A DNA stretch of 64,000 bases from Halomonas sp. H10-9-1 (GCF_040147005.1 NZ_JAMSHO010000001.1:2480001-2544000); one strand, 5' to 3'. Positions 34,549-44,651 are shown, numbered from the stretch's first letter. Notes: generated by a model from the sequence alone, not told the origin. Made by a program: numbers and translations.

Positions 34549-34749
34549 ATGAGTGAAGTCGAGAGCGAGATCCTCACGCTGGAGGAAGTCGCGGCCTACC
34601 TCAAAGCCGGCAAACGGACGGTCTATCGCCTTGCCCAGAAAGGAGAGATTCCAGCGTTCAAGCTTGGGGGAACCTGGCGCTTTCGCCGCTCGGAGCTGGA
34701 TCGGTGGATCGCCGAAAGCATCAACAAGAAGAAGCCGGAGGCCGAGTGA
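34549..34749 (+). CDS. Small helix-turn-helix (excisionase-type) DNA-binding protein
   Basis: A 66-residue protein formed almost entirely of an HTH_17/excisionase-type fold: LTLEEVAAYLKAGKRTVYRLAQKGEIPAFKLGGTWRFRRSELDRWI. The frame is open upstream to 34126 but similarity begins at ATG 34549. It starts the defence train and precedes the helicase by 58 bp. It could be an operon regulator or, given the ICE, an excisionase-like factor; its place and the nearby palindrome favour a regulator. Confidence 0.82.
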   Translation: MSEVESEILTLEEVAAYLKAGKRTVYRLAQKGEIPAFKLGGTWRFRRSELDRWIAESINKKKPEAE

Positions 34750-34807
34750 GCGCGGACCATGCCAGCCGCCGAATCACGCTCGGGGAAGAACAAGGGGAGG
34801 ATCGCCG

Positions 34808-37687
34808 TTGACGACACAGCAGCTTCTGACGCCGCACCAGAGCCAGTACTTTGCTTGGCTGCTGACCAGGCGTGCAGCAGGCGACTCGGTGGAGTCGCTG
34901 GCTTCGACCTTGGTCGATTCGCAGGTCGATCTGAATCCCCATCAGGTCGAGGCCGCGCTCTTCGCTTGCCGCAACCCCCTCTCACGCGGCGTGATCCTCG
35001 CCGACGAGGTTGGTCTGGGCAAGACCATCGAAGCCGGCTTGGTCATCTCCCAACGCTGGGCGGAACGGCGGCGGAAGGTGCTCATCATCGTTCCGGCGAA
35101 CCTGCGCAAGCAATGGCATCAGGAGCTGCAGGACAAGTTCGGCCTGCAAGGGCTGATCCTCGAAGCCAAAAGCTACAACGCGATCCGCAAGCAGGAGCAG
35201 CGGAACCCGTTCCTGTTCGCCTCCGGTCCGATCATCTGTTCCTACCAGTTCGCGAAGGCCAAGGCTGACGATGTCAAGGGCATCGACTGGGACTTGGTCG
35301 TCCTCGACGAAGCGCATCGCCTGCGCAACGTCTACAAAACCAGCAACGTCATCGCCAAGACCCTCAAGGAGGCGCTGTCGCGCGTTCACTCCAAGGCGCT
35401 CCTGACCGCGACGCCGTTGCAGAACTCGCTGCTCGAACTCTATGGGCTGGTCAGCTTCATCGATGACCGGGTGTTCGGAGACCTTGATAGCTTCCGCTCG
35501 CAATTCACTGGCAGAGAGCAATCCTTCAGCAGCCTGCGTGACCGGCTGGCCCCCATCTGCAAGCGCACCCTGCGCAAACAGGTTCAGCCCTACGTGTCGT
35601 ACACAGCGCGCAAGGCCATCGTCGAGGAGTTCACGCCGTCGAGCGAAGAGCAGGAACTTTCCAGGCTCGTCGCCGATTACCTGCGCCGCCCCAACCTCAA
35701 GGCCCTGCCCGAGGGGCAGCGCCAACTGATTTCGCTCGTGCTGTGGAAGCTGCTCGCCTCCAGCACGCACGCGATTGCGGGTGCGTTGGAGACGATGGCC
35801 AAGCGTCTCCAGGGTGTGCTGAATGAAACTCCCGTGGTTGCCGATCTCGCCGAAGAACTGGACGAGGACTACGAGTCGCTCGACGAGACCGCCGAAGAGT
35901 GGGAAGACCAGGAGCAGGGAACAAAGGCAGCGAGCCGCGCCGAGCGTGATGCCATCGCGCAGGAGATCGAGGAGCTGCGCCACTTCAGAACGCTGGCAAC
36001 CAACATCCGCGACAACGCCAAGGGCAAGGCGCTGCTCACCGCGCTGGATCGCGCCTTCGCCGAACTGGATCGGTTGGGTGCGTCCAGGAAGGCCATCATA
36101 TTCACCGAATCCAAGCGCACGCAGGAATACCTCCTCAACTTGCTGGCTGACACGCCATACGGCGACGGCATCGTGCTCTTCAACGGCACCAATAGCGACC
36201 AGCGTGCGCAGGCGATCTACAAGGACTGGCTGAAGCGCCACGAAGGCACCGACCGCATCACCGGCTCCAAGACTGCCGACACCCGTGCGGCACTGGTCGA
36301 GCACTTCAAGGAGCGTGGCAAGGTCATGATTGCCACCGAGGCCGGAGCCGAAGGCATCAACCTCCAGTTCTGCTCGCTCGTCATCAACTACGACCTGCCG
36401 TGGAACCCGCAGCGCATCGAACAGCGCATCGGGCGCTGCCACCGCTACGGTCAGAAGCACGACGTTGTGGTGGTCAACTTCGTCGACCGCAGCAATGAGG
36501 CCGATGCACGGGTGTATGAGCTGCTGTCGCAGAAGTTCCAGCTCTTCGAGGGCGTGTTTGGGGCTAGCGACGAAGTGCTGGGTGCGATCGGCTCCGGTGT
36601 CGATTTCGAGCGACGTATCGCCGAGATCTATCAGAACTGTCGAGAGCCCGAGGAAATCAAGTCCAGCTTCGAGCAACTCCAGCTCGACCTCTCCGGCGAG
36701 ATCAACGAGGCGATGGTCAAGACGCGCCAGGTATTGCTTGAGAACTTCGATGAAGAGGTGCAGGAGAAGCTGCGCATGCGGGCCGACGACAGCCGCAACG
36801 CGCGCAACCGCTTCGAGCGCATGCTGATGGACTTGACCCGCGCCGAACTGGTCCATTGCGCCGCGTTCGATGACGACGGCTTCGATCTTCGCCGCATGCC
36901 GACTGGAATCGAGCACAGCGGCCTCGCGGGCATCGAGCTGGGGCGCTACGAATTGCCCCGCCGCTCCGGCGACGCGCATCTATACCGCATCAATCATCCG
37001 CTGGCGCGATGGGGCATCGAGCAGGCCAAGGCTCGGGCACTCGACGGGGCTCGTCTTGTGTTCGACTACCACGCCCACGGTGCAAAGATCAGCACGCTTG
37101 AAGCCTGGCGCGGCAAAGCCGGATGGCTCACCGTGAAGCTGATCTCGGTCGAGACACTCGGCAACCAGGAGCAACATCTGCTGGTTGCCGCGGGCACGAC
37201 CGACGGCGTAGTGCTCGCGGAAGAAGACCCGGAAAAACTGCTGCGCCTGCCCGCGACCACGCAGGCGGCCAGTCTATTCAACGCCCCTGACGCCACCCTG
37301 CTGGCCGACGTGGAAGCCCGCAAGACCGCGCTCCTGCGCGACGTCAACGAGCGCAACCTCGGCTACTTCGAGCAGGAAGTCCAGAAGCTGGATGCCTGGG
37401 CGGACGACCTGAAGCTGGGTCTGGAGCAAGAGATCAAGGAGATCGACCGCGAGATCAAGGAGGTGCGCCGAACCGCCGCAACCTCGCCGACGCTGGAAGA
37501 AAAACTGTCATGGCAGAAGAAGCAGCGCGAACTGGAAGGCAAGCGCAGCAAGCTGCGCCGCGAGCTGTTTGCCCGACAGGACGAAGTCGAAGCGCAGCGC
37601 AATGACTTGATCAGCCAGCTTGAAGTGCAACTCCAACAGCAGGTCGAGGAGCGCACGCTGTTCACTGTCGAGTGGGAGCTGGTGTAA
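34808..37687 (+). CDS. SNF2/HepA-type DEAD/DEAH helicase
   Basis: A 959-residue superfamily 2 ATPase. Walker A is DEVGLGKT near residue 68, the DEAH box VLDEAHRL is near 165, and the TATP motif follows. The helicase C domain (about 420-560) ends with EGINLQFC...RIEQRIGRCHRYGQ. Residues ~870-950 form a long coiled coil (EIKEIDREIKEV...). I chose TTG 34808: GGGGAGG lies just before it and the N-terminus TTQQLLTPHQSQYFAW fits related helicases; the longer frame overlaps the HTH gene. Similar helicases occur in DISARM and other defence clusters. It probably translocates on DNA for the neighbouring genes. Confidence 0.85.
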   Translation: MTTQQLLTPHQSQYFAWLLTRRAAGDSVESLASTLVDSQVDLNPHQVEAALFACRNPLSRGVILADEVGLGKTIEAGLVISQRWAERRRKVLIIVPANLRKQWHQELQDKFGLQGLILEAKSYNAIRKQEQRNPFLFASGPIICSYQFAKAKADDVKGIDWDLVVLDEAHRLRNVYKTSNVIAKTLKEALSRVHSKALLTATPLQNSLLELYGLVSFIDDRVFGDLDSFRSQFTGREQSFSSLRDRLAPICKRTLRKQVQPYVSYTARKAIVEEFTPSSEEQELSRLVADYLRRPNLKALPEGQRQLISLVLWKLLASSTHAIAGALETMAKRLQGVLNETPVVADLAEELDEDYESLDETAEEWEDQEQGTKAASRAERDAIAQEIEELRHFRTLATNIRDNAKGKALLTALDRAFAELDRLGASRKAIIFTESKRTQEYLLNLLADTPYGDGIVLFNGTNSDQRAQAIYKDWLKRHEGTDRITGSKTADTRAALVEHFKERGKVMIATEAGAEGINLQFCSLVINYDLPWNPQRIEQRIGRCHRYGQKHDVVVVNFVDRSNEADARVYELLSQKFQLFEGVFGASDEVLGAIGSGVDFERRIAEIYQNCREPEEIKSSFEQLQLDLSGEINEAMVKTRQVLLENFDEEVQEKLRMRADDSRNARNRFERMLMDLTRAELVHCAAFDDDGFDLRRMPTGIEHSGLAGIELGRYELPRRSGDAHLYRINHPLARWGIEQAKARALDGARLVFDYHAHGAKISTLEAWRGKAGWLTVKLISVETLGNQEQHLLVAAGTTDGVVLAEEDPEKLLRLPATTQAASLFNAPDATLLADVEARKTALLRDVNERNLGYFEQEVQKLDAWADDLKLGLEQEIKEIDREIKEVRRTAATSPTLEEKLSWQKKQRELEGKRSKLRRELFARQDEVEAQRNDLISQLEVQLQQQVEERTLFTVEWELV

Positions 37688-37767
37688 TGACTAATCAAGT
37701 AGCACCGTTAGACCTGCGCATGACCAGGCCGCGGTTGAAGCGTGCCAAGAATTGAGGAGAGCGAGAT

Positions 37768-38754
37768 ATGGCTAGCGGAAAATTACTGCGGCAACTCATC
37801 AAATCGGGAACGCAAGGCGATGCTTCGGGCTTTCGCGCGGCGTCCGAGGCAGTGATCAAAGAGGAGCGCGAGAAGAACCATCATCTGCTCGCAAATGACC
37901 TTGAGCGTTTACTTTACGGCGATCAGGCAACGGTCGGGAAGAGTGCGCGGAAGCTGCAAAGTTTGCCCAGCGTGCCGACAAATAAAGACAACGGCCTTGC
38001 GCTACTAGAAGAGCGTGCCGTGATTCGAGAGGAGAAAGACATCATTCTCTCGGATGCTTCGCAGTCGGCACTCGATGAAATCCTGATGGAGCACAACCGG
38101 ACGGACGTGCTTCGATCCTATGGCCTGCAACCCGCGCAGAAGCTGTTGTTTTGCGGGCCTCCCGGCTGCGGCAAGACGCTGGCCGCCGAAGTCATCGCGC
38201 ATTCCCTGTCCATGCCGCTCATCCTCGTTCGGCTGGACTCGGTCATCTCGTCGTTTCTGGGAGAGACGGCCGCCAATTTGCGCAAAGTGTTCGATTACGT
38301 CGCAACGCATCCCGTGGTCGCATTGTTCGATGAATTCGACGCCCTGACCAAGGATCGTGGCGACAGCGCCGATCATGGTGAGCTCAAACGCTCCGTAAAT
38401 GCCGTCTTACAGATGATGGACGGTTATCGAGGCGAGAGCATCCTGATCGCCACCACCAACTACGAAACCTTATTGGACAAGGCGGTTTGGCGACGCTTCG
38501 ATGAGGTTGTGCGCTTCGAGATGCCGAATCTGGAGCAGATCAAACGCTTGTTGGCTCTGAAACTCTCCGGTGTCCGCCGCAATTTCGAGCCCGACGATGG
38601 CCAGGTGGCATCCGTGTTCAAGGGCATGTCGCACGCCGACATCGAGCGGGTTCTTCGGCGCTCCGTCAAGGAAATGATCCTGTCCGGCCGGGAGTTCCTG
38701 GAGAAAAGCCACCTCGATACCGCGCTTGCCCGTGAGTATCGTCATAAGAGTTAA
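37768..38754 (+). CDS. ietA: AAA+ ATPase, IetA-like (IetAS defence)
   Basis: A 328-residue AAA ATPase of the FtsH/spastin type. Walker A is GPPGCGKT (130-137), Walker B is VALFDEFD (about 184-191), and ATTNYE (sensor 1) and WRRFDEVVRF (arginine finger) are present. The first ~100 residues form a helical region. It is followed 17 bp later by a subtilase gene; an AAA ATPase plus S8 protease pair is the composition of the IetAS anti-phage system. GGAGAG precedes the ATG. The 80-bp gap after the helicase is the largest within the first six genes. Confidence 0.8.
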   Translation: MASGKLLRQLIKSGTQGDASGFRAASEAVIKEEREKNHHLLANDLERLLYGDQATVGKSARKLQSLPSVPTNKDNGLALLEERAVIREEKDIILSDASQSALDEILMEHNRTDVLRSYGLQPAQKLLFCGPPGCGKTLAAEVIAHSLSMPLILVRLDSVISSFLGETAANLRKVFDYVATHPVVALFDEFDALTKDRGDSADHGELKRSVNAVLQMMDGYRGESILIATTNYETLLDKAVWRRFDEVVRFEMPNLEQIKRLLALKLSGVRRNFEPDDGQVASVFKGMSHADIERVLRRSVKEMILSGREFLEKSHLDTALAREYRHKS

Positions 38755-38771
38755 GGGATGGAGGGGGAGGC

Positions 38772-41117
38772 ATGGCCTATGAACACTTGCGCTTGGAGCG
38801 AGAAGCGCCCTCAACGGAGCGCCATCCGAGGCGTCATCCGGGAATTCGCCCTCCTGCCGATCCGAGAGCGCATGGTGCCGCGTTAGCCGGGCGGCTCGAC
38901 CAAGCGCGGCAACGTGCGATGGCAGAGGACGTCGGCGGGTTCGACGACCGTAAGCTGCTCAAGATTCGGCTGCGCGCGGGCGACAAGAGCGTGCCCGCCT
39001 TCGATGCCATTCCTGGCGTGGAGATTGTCAGCCAGGAAGATGAATCCATCGTGCTGGCATTCGCCACTGATGACGGCTTGAGCGAGTTCGAGAGCCGCCT
39101 GGCCACCCTTGCACGTGATGGCGTTGTTACACGCAAGGAACTGTTCTACGTCATCGAAGACTTCGACCACTGGACACCCCAGGACCGTACCGGCGCGGCC
39201 TTGCTTGAGCAAGGATTTCCAGCCGCGCCAACCTTCATGCTCGATGTCGAACTATGGCCCCAGGAGCGACAGGACAAGCGCCAGCAAATGGTGCGTGCCT
39301 TTCTCGACTGGTTGCATGCACAAGGCATTGAGCGGCTGGACGACATCCAGCAACCCTCGCTCGTCATGGTCCGTGTGCGCTGCAACGGTGCGCAGGCCGA
39401 GCAGATCTTGCACCATCGCGATGTGCGCACTGCCGACCTGCCGCCCCGCTTGGGTGTGGCCGTACAACTGCTTCATACCGACATCAACCAATTTTCTCCG
39501 ATCGATCCCCCTTCTGACGATGCTCCGTCCATTGCCGTGCTGGATTCAGGCTTGACGCGCGGACATTCGTTGCTCGGCGCAGCGGTCGGCGACGCGCAGG
39601 GCTACCTCGCACCGCATCGCAGTGCGGATGACACCGATCCCCACTGGCACGGCACCTTCGTCGGCGGGCTTGCGTTGTACGGCGATGTCCATAGCGTTAT
39701 TCAGCAAGGGCAGTTCGTCCCGCAGCTTCGCCTGTTCTCCGGCAAAGTGTTCGAAGACGACGGACAAGACCAAACCGAGTTCGTCGAAAAGGCGGTCGAG
39801 GAAGCCGTGCGCGAACTGCATGCGCAATACGGCTGCCGGGTCTTCAACCTAAGCTATGGCGACCTGAACAAGGTCTACGATGGCCGTCATGTGCGCGGGC
39901 TCGCCTACACGCTGGATCGGCTGACGCGTGAGCTGGGGGTCCTGTTCGTAGTACCAGCGGGCAATTTGTTGTCATCCCAGTTGCCAGCCGATACACGCGC
40001 GAGTTACCCGGACTACCTGTTCGAAGGCCACGCCCGCCTGCTGGACCCCGCCACATCGCTCAACGCGCTGACCGTTGGCGGCTTGAGCCTGAATGAGGCC
40101 ACACGCAATGCACAGCGCCATCCCAACACGATTGAAGACCACGTGTTGGCACGGGCGGAGCAGCCGTTTCCATTGACTCGCAGCGGCCCTTCTGCCAGCG
40201 GCGCCATCAAGCCCGACGTGGTCGCGCATGCCGGCAACATCGCCTTGCGGCGCACTGGAGGTGGCACAGACCATGCCGGTCTGGGAGTGGTGTCGCTCAA
40301 CGGCGGCTTTGCCTTGGGGCCGGCGTTCAAGGAAGACATCGGCACCAGCTACGCCGCCCCCCAAGTCGCCCACCAAGCCGCGCGGCTACTGGCCGAAGTG
40401 CCAGACGCTTCGCCCAGCCTGCTGCGCGCACTGATCGGCGCCCATGCCCGCTGGCCGCAAGCCTGCGAAGCGCTGTTGAACCCCGGCAACAATGCTGAAG
40501 GCCGCGACAAACTCCTGCGCCTCGTCGGGTATGGGCGCGTGGACGATGCGGCGCTGTTCCGCTCGCTTGATCACACCGTCACCCTGCTTGCCGAAGAGCG
40601 CGTCGGAAACGACCAGCACCACTTCTTCGAATTACCTCTACCAGACAGCTTCTGGGACGGTGGCCGCCGCACGCGTGAGGTGACCGTCGCGCTCGCCTAC
40701 AGCCCTGCCGTGCGCACCACGCGGCTGGACTACCGAAGAGCCAAACTGTGGTTCCACCTGGTGACGGCTGGCAGCCTGGATGAGGTCACCCAAGCCTACC
40801 GGCGCAATCGGGAAGAAGGCATGGGCGAACGCGCCAACGGCCGCTGGCTACCCAACGACACCCGCAAGAACGGCACGTTGCAGGTCTCTCGATGGCGCTT
40901 CAAACAGGCGCTGGCCAACGGTCACAAGGTGTTCGTCGTGGTGACCCGGCAAGACAGCCTTTGGTCCGATGGGCGCGATGGGGACGAGCCCTATGCCGTC
41001 GCCGTGGTGCTGGCGGATCGGGAGCAGGCCAACGCTCAGCTCTACGCCCAGGTGCAAGCAGCGCTGCAAGCGCGTGCCCAGGCACGTGCGCGCGCTCGGA
41101 TTGGCGGGAGGGCCTGA
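38772..41117 (+). CDS. ietS: Subtilisin-like (S8) serine protease, IetS-like
   Basis: A 781-residue protease. The catalytic triad is visible: Asp in IAVLDSGLT (about 257), His in HWHGTFVGG (about 293) and Ser in GTSYAAPQ (about 526). An N-terminal region of ~240 residues precedes the peptidase domain and ~200 residues follow it. There is no signal peptide, so it acts in the cytoplasm. It pairs with the AAA ATPase upstream as in IetAS, where the ATPase may present a substrate or gate the protease. The stop overlaps the AIPR start (TGATG). Confidence 0.82.
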   Translation: MAYEHLRLEREAPSTERHPRRHPGIRPPADPRAHGAALAGRLDQARQRAMAEDVGGFDDRKLLKIRLRAGDKSVPAFDAIPGVEIVSQEDESIVLAFATDDGLSEFESRLATLARDGVVTRKELFYVIEDFDHWTPQDRTGAALLEQGFPAAPTFMLDVELWPQERQDKRQQMVRAFLDWLHAQGIERLDDIQQPSLVMVRVRCNGAQAEQILHHRDVRTADLPPRLGVAVQLLHTDINQFSPIDPPSDDAPSIAVLDSGLTRGHSLLGAAVGDAQGYLAPHRSADDTDPHWHGTFVGGLALYGDVHSVIQQGQFVPQLRLFSGKVFEDDGQDQTEFVEKAVEEAVRELHAQYGCRVFNLSYGDLNKVYDGRHVRGLAYTLDRLTRELGVLFVVPAGNLLSSQLPADTRASYPDYLFEGHARLLDPATSLNALTVGGLSLNEATRNAQRHPNTIEDHVLARAEQPFPLTRSGPSASGAIKPDVVAHAGNIALRRTGGGTDHAGLGVVSLNGGFALGPAFKEDIGTSYAAPQVAHQAARLLAEVPDASPSLLRALIGAHARWPQACEALLNPGNNAEGRDKLLRLVGYGRVDDAALFRSLDHTVTLLAEERVGNDQHHFFELPLPDSFWDGGRRTREVTVALAYSPAVRTTRLDYRRAKLWFHLVTAGSLDEVTQAYRRNREEGMGERANGRWLPNDTRKNGTLQVSRWRFKQALANGHKVFVVVTRQDSLWSDGRDGDEPYAVAVVLADREQANAQLYAQVQAALQARAQARARARIGGRA

Positions 41118-42907
41118 TGCCGGCGCTCGAACCTCAGTACTTGGCCATCTTGAAGCAGGTGCTCGCCGCCCGCTTCGTGCCGTTCCTGCCGCCATTGCTC
41201 GGCAACGTCAATCCCGCCGATCACGCGGCGAAACAGCTTTCGCGGGCCTTCAGCGCCTTCGTCCTCCACAAACTGCTCGACATTACGCCGCAGGTGGCGG
41301 CCGCCTCGGTCGTGGATGATTTCAACGACAAGGGCATCGACGCGATCCACTACCACGCGCCGTCGGAGACTCTGTACCTGCTGCAAACCAAGTTGAAGGA
41401 GTCCGAGCAGTTCAAGCAGGAGGATGCGCTGCCGTTCTGCGAGGGCATTCGCCTGTTGCTCAAACAGGACTTCGCCGCGTTCAACGGGAATGTCCAGAAT
41501 CGGAAGACCGACATCGAGGGCGCACTCGATGTGTGCAGCCACATCAAGCTGGTCGTGCCCTACACGGGCGATGGTGTATCGCAAGCGGCTCGCGACGCCT
41601 TGCAGGCGCTGCTCGATGACGAAGACCTCGACGAAGAGCGGCTGGCCAAGCAGGTGGAGTATTACACGGCAACCGAGATCGTCTGCGATCTGCTGGCGGA
41701 ACAAGCCTACCAACCCGTGCACACGGATATCGCGTTGCACAAGCACGCGAAAGTCGAAAGCCCGCGAGCCACGTACTACGGTGTCGCGCGGCTGGCGGAC
41801 TTGGTGACCCTACACCAGATGCACGGCAAGGCCCTGTACGAACGCAACATCCGCTACTTCCTCGGCAGTAGCAAGTCCGATGTCAACAAGGCCATCAAGA
41901 CGACCTTGCATGACGCCCCGCTGGACTTCTTCTATCTCAACAACGGCGTCACGGCCGTCTGCGACCAGATCGAGCCGAAGGCCAACAAGAATGGCGTCAA
42001 GAAGTTCAAGGTTCGCGGCCTGTCCATCATCAACGGCGCGCAAACGGTTGCGTCGGCTGCCGAGTTCGTGCGCCAGCATCCGGGCAAGAGCATCGATGAC
42101 GCCAAGGTGATGCTCACTTTGATCAAGGCATCGGCGGATGGCCAGTTTGGGAAGAGCGTGACCAAGGCTCGCAACCACCAGAACCCGGTACAGACCGCGA
42201 ACTTCGCCTCGCTGGACGAGAACCAAGAGCGGTTGCGGCAAGAGATTGCCCACCTTGGCTTCGGCTACCACTACCGTCCCGAGGCCGTGGCAAATGGCAC
42301 CAATGCCATCACGCTCGATGAGGCGCTGCGAGCACTGGCCTCGCAACAGAACGACCCACGCTACGCCGTGTGGCTCAAGAGCGAACCGGTGCGACTCGCC
42401 ACCCCCGACTCCGCCGAGTACCAGGCGCTGTTCACCGTCGCGCTACCGGGCGTGACGCTGGTCAATGCGGTCCTGTGCCACCGCGCGATTCGCACCCTCG
42501 TGGTGGACTACGAACAGAAGGCCCCGGCGCGTAGCCAGGAACGCCTGATCTACCGTCATGGCTTACACGTCATCACGGCGGTCATGGTGAAGCGCCTGCG
42601 CAGCCGCATCGGCACGGCAGCCGTCATCGACCCGACAGCGATTCCCGCGCTGATCAGCCAGCCGCTCGATCAGCTCAGGCAGCAGGCTTTCGACCTTGGC
42701 CAACAACGACTCATTCTTGAGGGGCCACTGGCTTACTTCCGCAACCAGGGCAACGTCGTGAACTTCCTGGCCGACCTGATGGAGGCACACTTTGCGCTGG
42801 GTGCCGATCCGGCCATAGCGCCACTACGCAATATTCAGAATGCAGCGGACGCGTATCCGCGCAAGCGCCTGATCGACTACTTGTCGAACCGCGCGCCACA
42901 ACTATGA
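41117..42907 (+). CDS. AIPR (abortive infection phage resistance) family protein
   Basis: A 596-residue protein with the AIPR signature in the middle: NIRYFLGSSKSDVNKAIKTTL, DFFYLNNGVTAVCD, GLSIINGAQTVASAA and TKARNHQNPVQTANFASLDENQERL. AIPR proteins were first linked to lactococcal abortive infection and often occur in defence clusters. The N-terminal VVDDFNDKGIDAIHYH...LLQTKLKE resembles an Mrr-like/PD-(D/E)XK nuclease core (D, D, QxK), so it may be a nuclease. The ATG overlaps the subtilase stop by one base, so it is coupled to ietS. Confidence 0.85.
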   Translation: MPALEPQYLAILKQVLAARFVPFLPPLLGNVNPADHAAKQLSRAFSAFVLHKLLDITPQVAAASVVDDFNDKGIDAIHYHAPSETLYLLQTKLKESEQFKQEDALPFCEGIRLLLKQDFAAFNGNVQNRKTDIEGALDVCSHIKLVVPYTGDGVSQAARDALQALLDDEDLDEERLAKQVEYYTATEIVCDLLAEQAYQPVHTDIALHKHAKVESPRATYYGVARLADLVTLHQMHGKALYERNIRYFLGSSKSDVNKAIKTTLHDAPLDFFYLNNGVTAVCDQIEPKANKNGVKKFKVRGLSIINGAQTVASAAEFVRQHPGKSIDDAKVMLTLIKASADGQFGKSVTKARNHQNPVQTANFASLDENQERLRQEIAHLGFGYHYRPEAVANGTNAITLDEALRALASQQNDPRYAVWLKSEPVRLATPDSAEYQALFTVALPGVTLVNAVLCHRAIRTLVVDYEQKAPARSQERLIYRHGLHVITAVMVKRLRSRIGTAAVIDPTAIPALISQPLDQLRQQAFDLGQQRLILEGPLAYFRNQGNVVNFLADLMEAHFALGADPAIAPLRNIQNAADAYPRKRLIDYLSNRAPQL

Positions 42908-42917
42908 GAGCGATGTC

Positions 42918-44651
42918 ATGAGCAAACAAAAACTAGAACTTACCTGGATCGGCAAGGAGAAGCGGCCCAAGTTGGAGCCACGCATCCTGCTCGAAGATCC
43001 AGAGAAGTCATATCACGCCAAGCATCGCGTGTCGGACAACGATATCTTCGACAACCGACTGATCTTCGGTGACAACCTGCTTGCGCTGAAAGCATTGGAG
43101 CAAGAGTTCTCCGGCAAAGTGAAGTGCGTGTTCATTGACCCACCGTACAACACCGGTAGCGCATTTGCACAATATGATGATGGTCTTGAGCACTCGATTT
43201 GGCTTGGCTTAGTACGGGATCGGCTAGAAATCATCAGGCGTCTGCTTTCGGACGATGGCTCGCTATGGATTTCTATTGATGACAACGAGGCTCACTATCT
43301 TAAGGTCTTGTGCGACGAGATTTTTGGTCGCAAGTGTTTCGTTACGTCATTTATCTGGAAGAAGGTCGACAGCCCAAATGACAACAAGGGCGCCCTTTCC
43401 CCAGATCATGAATACATTCTTTGCTATGTAAAGAATCCTGACTCGATTAATTTTCGACCGAAGCAGGATGAGTCAATCTTAAATGCATACCGGCAGCCGG
43501 ACGCGGAATCGGACAGGCCGTACCGTGACCGTCTCCTAAAGAAAAACGGGAAGAATAGTCTTCGGATCGACCGCCCGTCGATGTATTTCCCGATCAAGGG
43601 GCCAGACGGCGTGGATGTTTACCCCATTCACGATGACGGCCAAGAAGCCCGATGGGCAATGGGGAAAAAGGGTGTTGATGAGCTGATAGCGAAGGGAGAG
43701 CTTGTTTGGAAGCAAAGGGAAAGCGGCGGAGTACTGCGGTGGGTTCCTTACACAAGAGAATATGCTCCCGACGCTCCTACGCGCCCTTGGCCAACAATCT
43801 GGTCAGACTTGCACACGACTCGACAAACTAAGGCTCATCAAAGATCTGTTTTGGAGGGCGTTCAAGCATTTGAAACCCCGAAGCCAGAAGACTTGGTTTC
43901 CCGTATTCTTAGTATTTCAACGAATCCAGGAGACTGGGTTCTTGACTCATTTGCGGGATCTGGTACCACTGGAGCAGCCGCTCATAAAATGGGACGGCGC
44001 TGGATAATGGTGGAGCTTGAGGAAACTTGCCATACACACATCATTCCGCGTCTCAGGAAGGTAATTGACGGCGAAGATAAGGGCGGCGTCACAGAGGCTC
44101 TAAGTTGGCACGGCGGCGGCGGCTTCCGCTATTACCGTCTTGCCCCCAGCCTGATCGTCAACGACCGCTGGGGCAACCCGGTCATCAATCCCGAATACAA
44201 CGCTGCGCAACTGGCCGAGGCGCTGGCCAAGCTGGAAGGCTTCAACTACGCGCCATCGGAAACTCACTGGTGGCAGCACGGCCACTCCAGCGAGCGCGAT
44301 TTCATCTATGTCACCACCCAGAACCTGTCCGCAGAGCAACTGCAAGCCCTGTCCGATGAAGTCGGCCTGGAGCAGAGCCTGCTGGTGTGCTGCGCCGCTT
44401 TCCACGGAGTCACGGCGGCCAAAGCGGCGGAACGCTGGCCGAACCTGACGTTGAAGAAGATTCCGAAGATGGTGTTGGCCCGCTGCCATTGGGGCCGTGA
44501 CGACTACAGCTTGAATGTGACCAACCTGCCGATGGCGGAGATTGAGAAGGCCGAGCCTGCGCCCTCTGGCACTAGCGTCAAGAACACTAAGAGCAGAAAA
44601 GTGGCCCTCGCCAACGCGGGACAGGGCGGCCTGTTTGGGGAGAACGAATAA
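42918..44651 (+). CDS. mod: Type III restriction-modification DNA methyltransferase (Mod)
   Basis: A 577-residue adenine/cytosine-N methyltransferase of the beta order: catalytic DPPYNTGSAF near residue 73, then the target recognition region, then the SAM motif FAGSGTTGAA near 344. This is the usual type III Mod layout. It recognises the site and gives protection. The base composition drops over about 43140-44100 (the DPPY-to-SAM section) and rises sharply after it: 43381-43440 is 26/60 G+C by hand count, 44161-44220 is 38/60. The middle was probably swapped by recombination. The res start overlaps its stop by one base. Confidence 0.92.
   Translation: MSKQKLELTWIGKEKRPKLEPRILLEDPEKSYHAKHRVSDNDIFDNRLIFGDNLLALKALEQEFSGKVKCVFIDPPYNTGSAFAQYDDGLEHSIWLGLVRDRLEIIRRLLSDDGSLWISIDDNEAHYLKVLCDEIFGRKCFVTSFIWKKVDSPNDNKGALSPDHEYILCYVKNPDSINFRPKQDESILNAYRQPDAESDRPYRDRLLKKNGKNSLRIDRPSMYFPIKGPDGVDVYPIHDDGQEARWAMGKKGVDELIAKGELVWKQRESGGVLRWVPYTREYAPDAPTRPWPTIWSDLHTTRQTKAHQRSVLEGVQAFETPKPEDLVSRILSISTNPGDWVLDSFAGSGTTGAAAHKMGRRWIMVELEETCHTHIIPRLRKVIDGEDKGGVTEALSWHGGGGFRYYRLAPSLIVNDRWGNPVINPEYNAAQLAEALAKLEGFNYAPSETHWWQHGHSSERDFIYVTTQNLSAEQLQALSDEVGLEQSLLVCCAAFHGVTAAKAAERWPNLTLKKIPKMVLARCHWGRDDYSLNVTNLPMAEIEKAEPAPSGTSVKNTKSRKVALANAGQGGLFGENE

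Noticed and set aside
34982..36979. A 665-codon open frame on the minus strand
   Set aside because: Antisense shadow of the SNF2 helicase gene.
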